A DNA stretch of 60,000 bases, from positions 414,269 through 474,268 of the forward strand of contig MNCI01004329.1 in assembly GCA_015680685.1 (NCBI GenBank), in the 5' to 3' direction. The notes under the pieces were generated by a model that ran no database searches, was not told the DNA's origin, and was given only the letters and a program-made list of their open reading frames with translations. This DNA is from Gnetum montanum (Eukaryota; Streptophyta; Gnetopsida; Gnetales; Gnetaceae). Both the position numbers and the translations under genes were made by a program. Positions 58,298-60,000 of this stretch are shown one piece after another (the first letter of the stretch is position 1; the number at the start of each line of letters is the position of its first letter).

Positions 58298-60000
58298 TAC
58301 CCCCATGACTGAATGAAAACTCATCCTTGAGTTCCTTACAAAATATTAGGAAGGTATGGGATTATTGACTTGAATGACAACTAATGGTGAATGGGATGAC
58401 ATGTGAATGGATCAACATTAGAATACATGACAACATTAGTGTTCATGACTACAAGAGTGAACACTATACATAATTGACATCCAACCTTATTTGGCAGCTG
58501 AGAGAGAAGAGAGAGAGAGAGAGAAGAAAGAGAGGGAGAGAGAGAAAAGGAGAAGATGTGTTGCTGTTGACGCCAAGATTGCGTCTTCTGTTGTCCATCC
58601 ATAGCCGCGCCATCAATCTTGTTCATTGCACAATTGTTTCAGCTTACTCCATCCTGAGTGTTTCCTCCAGGTCTAGTCCTTTGCTGTATGATTGCCATCT
58701 GCACACACAACACAATCACATATGAGCAAGGATAAGTAAGTCACAATATAGTTGATACCTTGCCTCGGTGTAGGATCCATTGGCTGAGTTGTGATATGGC
58801 CAATACGAATTCTAGAGATATAACATTGGTGACTACCCAAGGTGTAGAGGTTAGGAAAAATTGAAAAAATTGGACCAGGGCCCCCATGACTAAGAGCGAT
58901 CCTCTGGTAGCAATAGAATAAAAAAAGATAAGGAATAAGAAAGATGGAGAAAAAGAAACAACGACAACGTCGATAAAATGGATGTCAGAGATGGGAATGA
59001 AACAAAAAAATTGTTGATTGCGGAAATGTTTAAGGGAAAGAAGTTAACTGATGCACCAAATAGGAATGCCAGTGNGTAGGAAGCGAGAAGGGGCCTTAGT
59101 TAGAGGAAACATGTTTGTTTAGTTCCATAACCAGTGCTTGTAGCCTAGATGATTATTTTGTCTAAGGGGTGTGCTTTGAATGCTCACTGTTTTTTTTTTT
59201 TTTGCATGAGAACCATACCATGTAAAGATTTATTTTTATTAGCTCAGCTTGCCGATAATGGAGCAATGTTGGAATGGTAAGGAAAACTCAAGAAGAAAAC
59301 ATCCAAGCACCCAAGAGAATAGCCAGCACAAATGCATCAAATCCCTTTGAAGTCACACCCTTTTCAGTCCTTGAGTCCTTCTTTAGTTTGAGAAATGCCC
59401 AGTCACCAATTTGTTAATAGTTTTATTATTAAAGAAGGGGACTGTATAGTTCCAAGCCAAGAGAGACCATAGAAATTCATGGATGCATGGATGATGTGGA
59501 CTCATTGCCTGTCATATCAAAAGAACGATACCTTAGTATCAACATTATAACTCAAAGGTAAAAACCAAACATTAGTAATCAATAGAATACAGTTCATACC
59601 ACCATTAGGAGCACTTATTAGGTGACAAATCTAACAAAAACAAAAACAACAAACAAAGACAAAAGCAGAAAAAAAAAAACAAAACAAAACTACAGAAAAA
59701 AACAAAAAACAAACAATCACACAAAGAAATGAGAAAGTATAAATGATGTTGCAAAATAAAAATAAGAAAAATTAAAGAAATTTGTAAAAAAAAAATGTGT
59801 AGAACAAAAACTTAAAAAAGAATTGAGGGCCTCAAATGGTTATGGCTGTCTCCCCCATGATTGAGTTGGAAGGAGGAGATCCGAAATAGTGAGTAGGGTC
59901 GTCCCTTCTCAAAGGTATTATGTGCATTGACTATTCTAAATTCATGGAAGGGTTTGTTCTGTTGCACATTGACTAACAATCTTTTATAAGGGCTCTCAGG
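58298..60000 (-). mobile_element. Element H: 3' internal region of a C-like element, minus strand, continuing beyond the window
   Basis: Collinear in reverse with 43171-45142 of element C. It has the 3' polypurine tract (58298-58306, minus), the small ORF behind TGTGTTGTGTGTGCAG (about 58560-58700), the ORF ending FVLAILLGAWMFSS (about 59285-59500) behind TTCTTTTGATATGACAG, and the internal purine tract (about 59850-59862). A single N lies at 59075. A CT-rich run (58500-58550) expands the first ORF relative to C. Gag, protease and any polymerase are outside the window. Confidence 0.85.

Overview
The window looks like nuclear DNA of a land plant with a large, transposon-rich genome. The evidence is AT-rich, CpG-depleted intergenic sequence, decayed plant-type Ty3/gypsy LTR retrotransposons with a tRNA-Asp primer site, L1-like LINEs, tRNA-derived SINE-like pieces, and two intronless GC-rich ATL-type RING-H2 genes. 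A gymnosperm-like genome would fit, but the sequence alone does not fix the species. I see no rRNA, intact tRNA, CRISPR or prokaryotic features.

Only two ordinary genes are supported: an ATL-like RING-H2 E3 ligase gene at 8448-9086 (+) and a second at 52033-52659 (-). They face each other across about 43 kb of nested retroelements.

Layout: 1-3801, minus-strand OTA-clade (Athila/Tat-like) element G, with protease end, gag, PBS and 5' LTR. 3802-6480, non-coding with two SINE-like pieces. 6501-6952, 5'-truncated LINE with a 20-bp target-site duplication (TSD). 7000-9570, ATL gene 1 and its GC-rich flanks. 9571-about 11450, a decayed LINE. About 12640-47955, a nest. Its outer member is an old chromovirus-type Ty3/gypsy element (A), split twice. 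Element B (14087-35900, TSD CTAAG) entered the reverse transcriptase just after the catalytic FMDD. Element C (38204-45942, TSD AAGTG) entered near the 3' end. Element E (20841-31840) lies in B between RNase H and integrase. A minus-strand solo LTR of E's own family (27180-28884) lies in E. A further solo LTR, F (14938-15752), lies inside B's primer-binding site, and LTR D (41874-42598, TSD CCTAC) lies inside C's protease. Reading frames or motifs rejoin across each junction, so the order of events can be read directly. 47956-51900 is AT-rich with nothing recognised. 52033-52659 is ATL gene 2. 54946-57478 is a minus-strand LINE with RT and zf-RVT regions and a 501-N gap. 57479-60000 is the 3' end of minus-strand element H, a relative of C, inserted into that LINE.

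None of the retroelements has an intact coding frame. Many stops and lost catalytic residues fit C-to-T / G-to-A decay of methylated DNA. C and E keep gag and protease but show no polymerase, so they look non-autonomous. The most unusual recurrent feature is perfect palindromes in the U3 part of several different LTR families (18 bp in B, 26 bp in C, 18-20 bp in E), close to the LTR start in B and C and upstream of a TATAAATA box. A second is a set of conserved splice-acceptor-like sites and small ORFs in the 3' non-coding region of C and H, with partial support in B.
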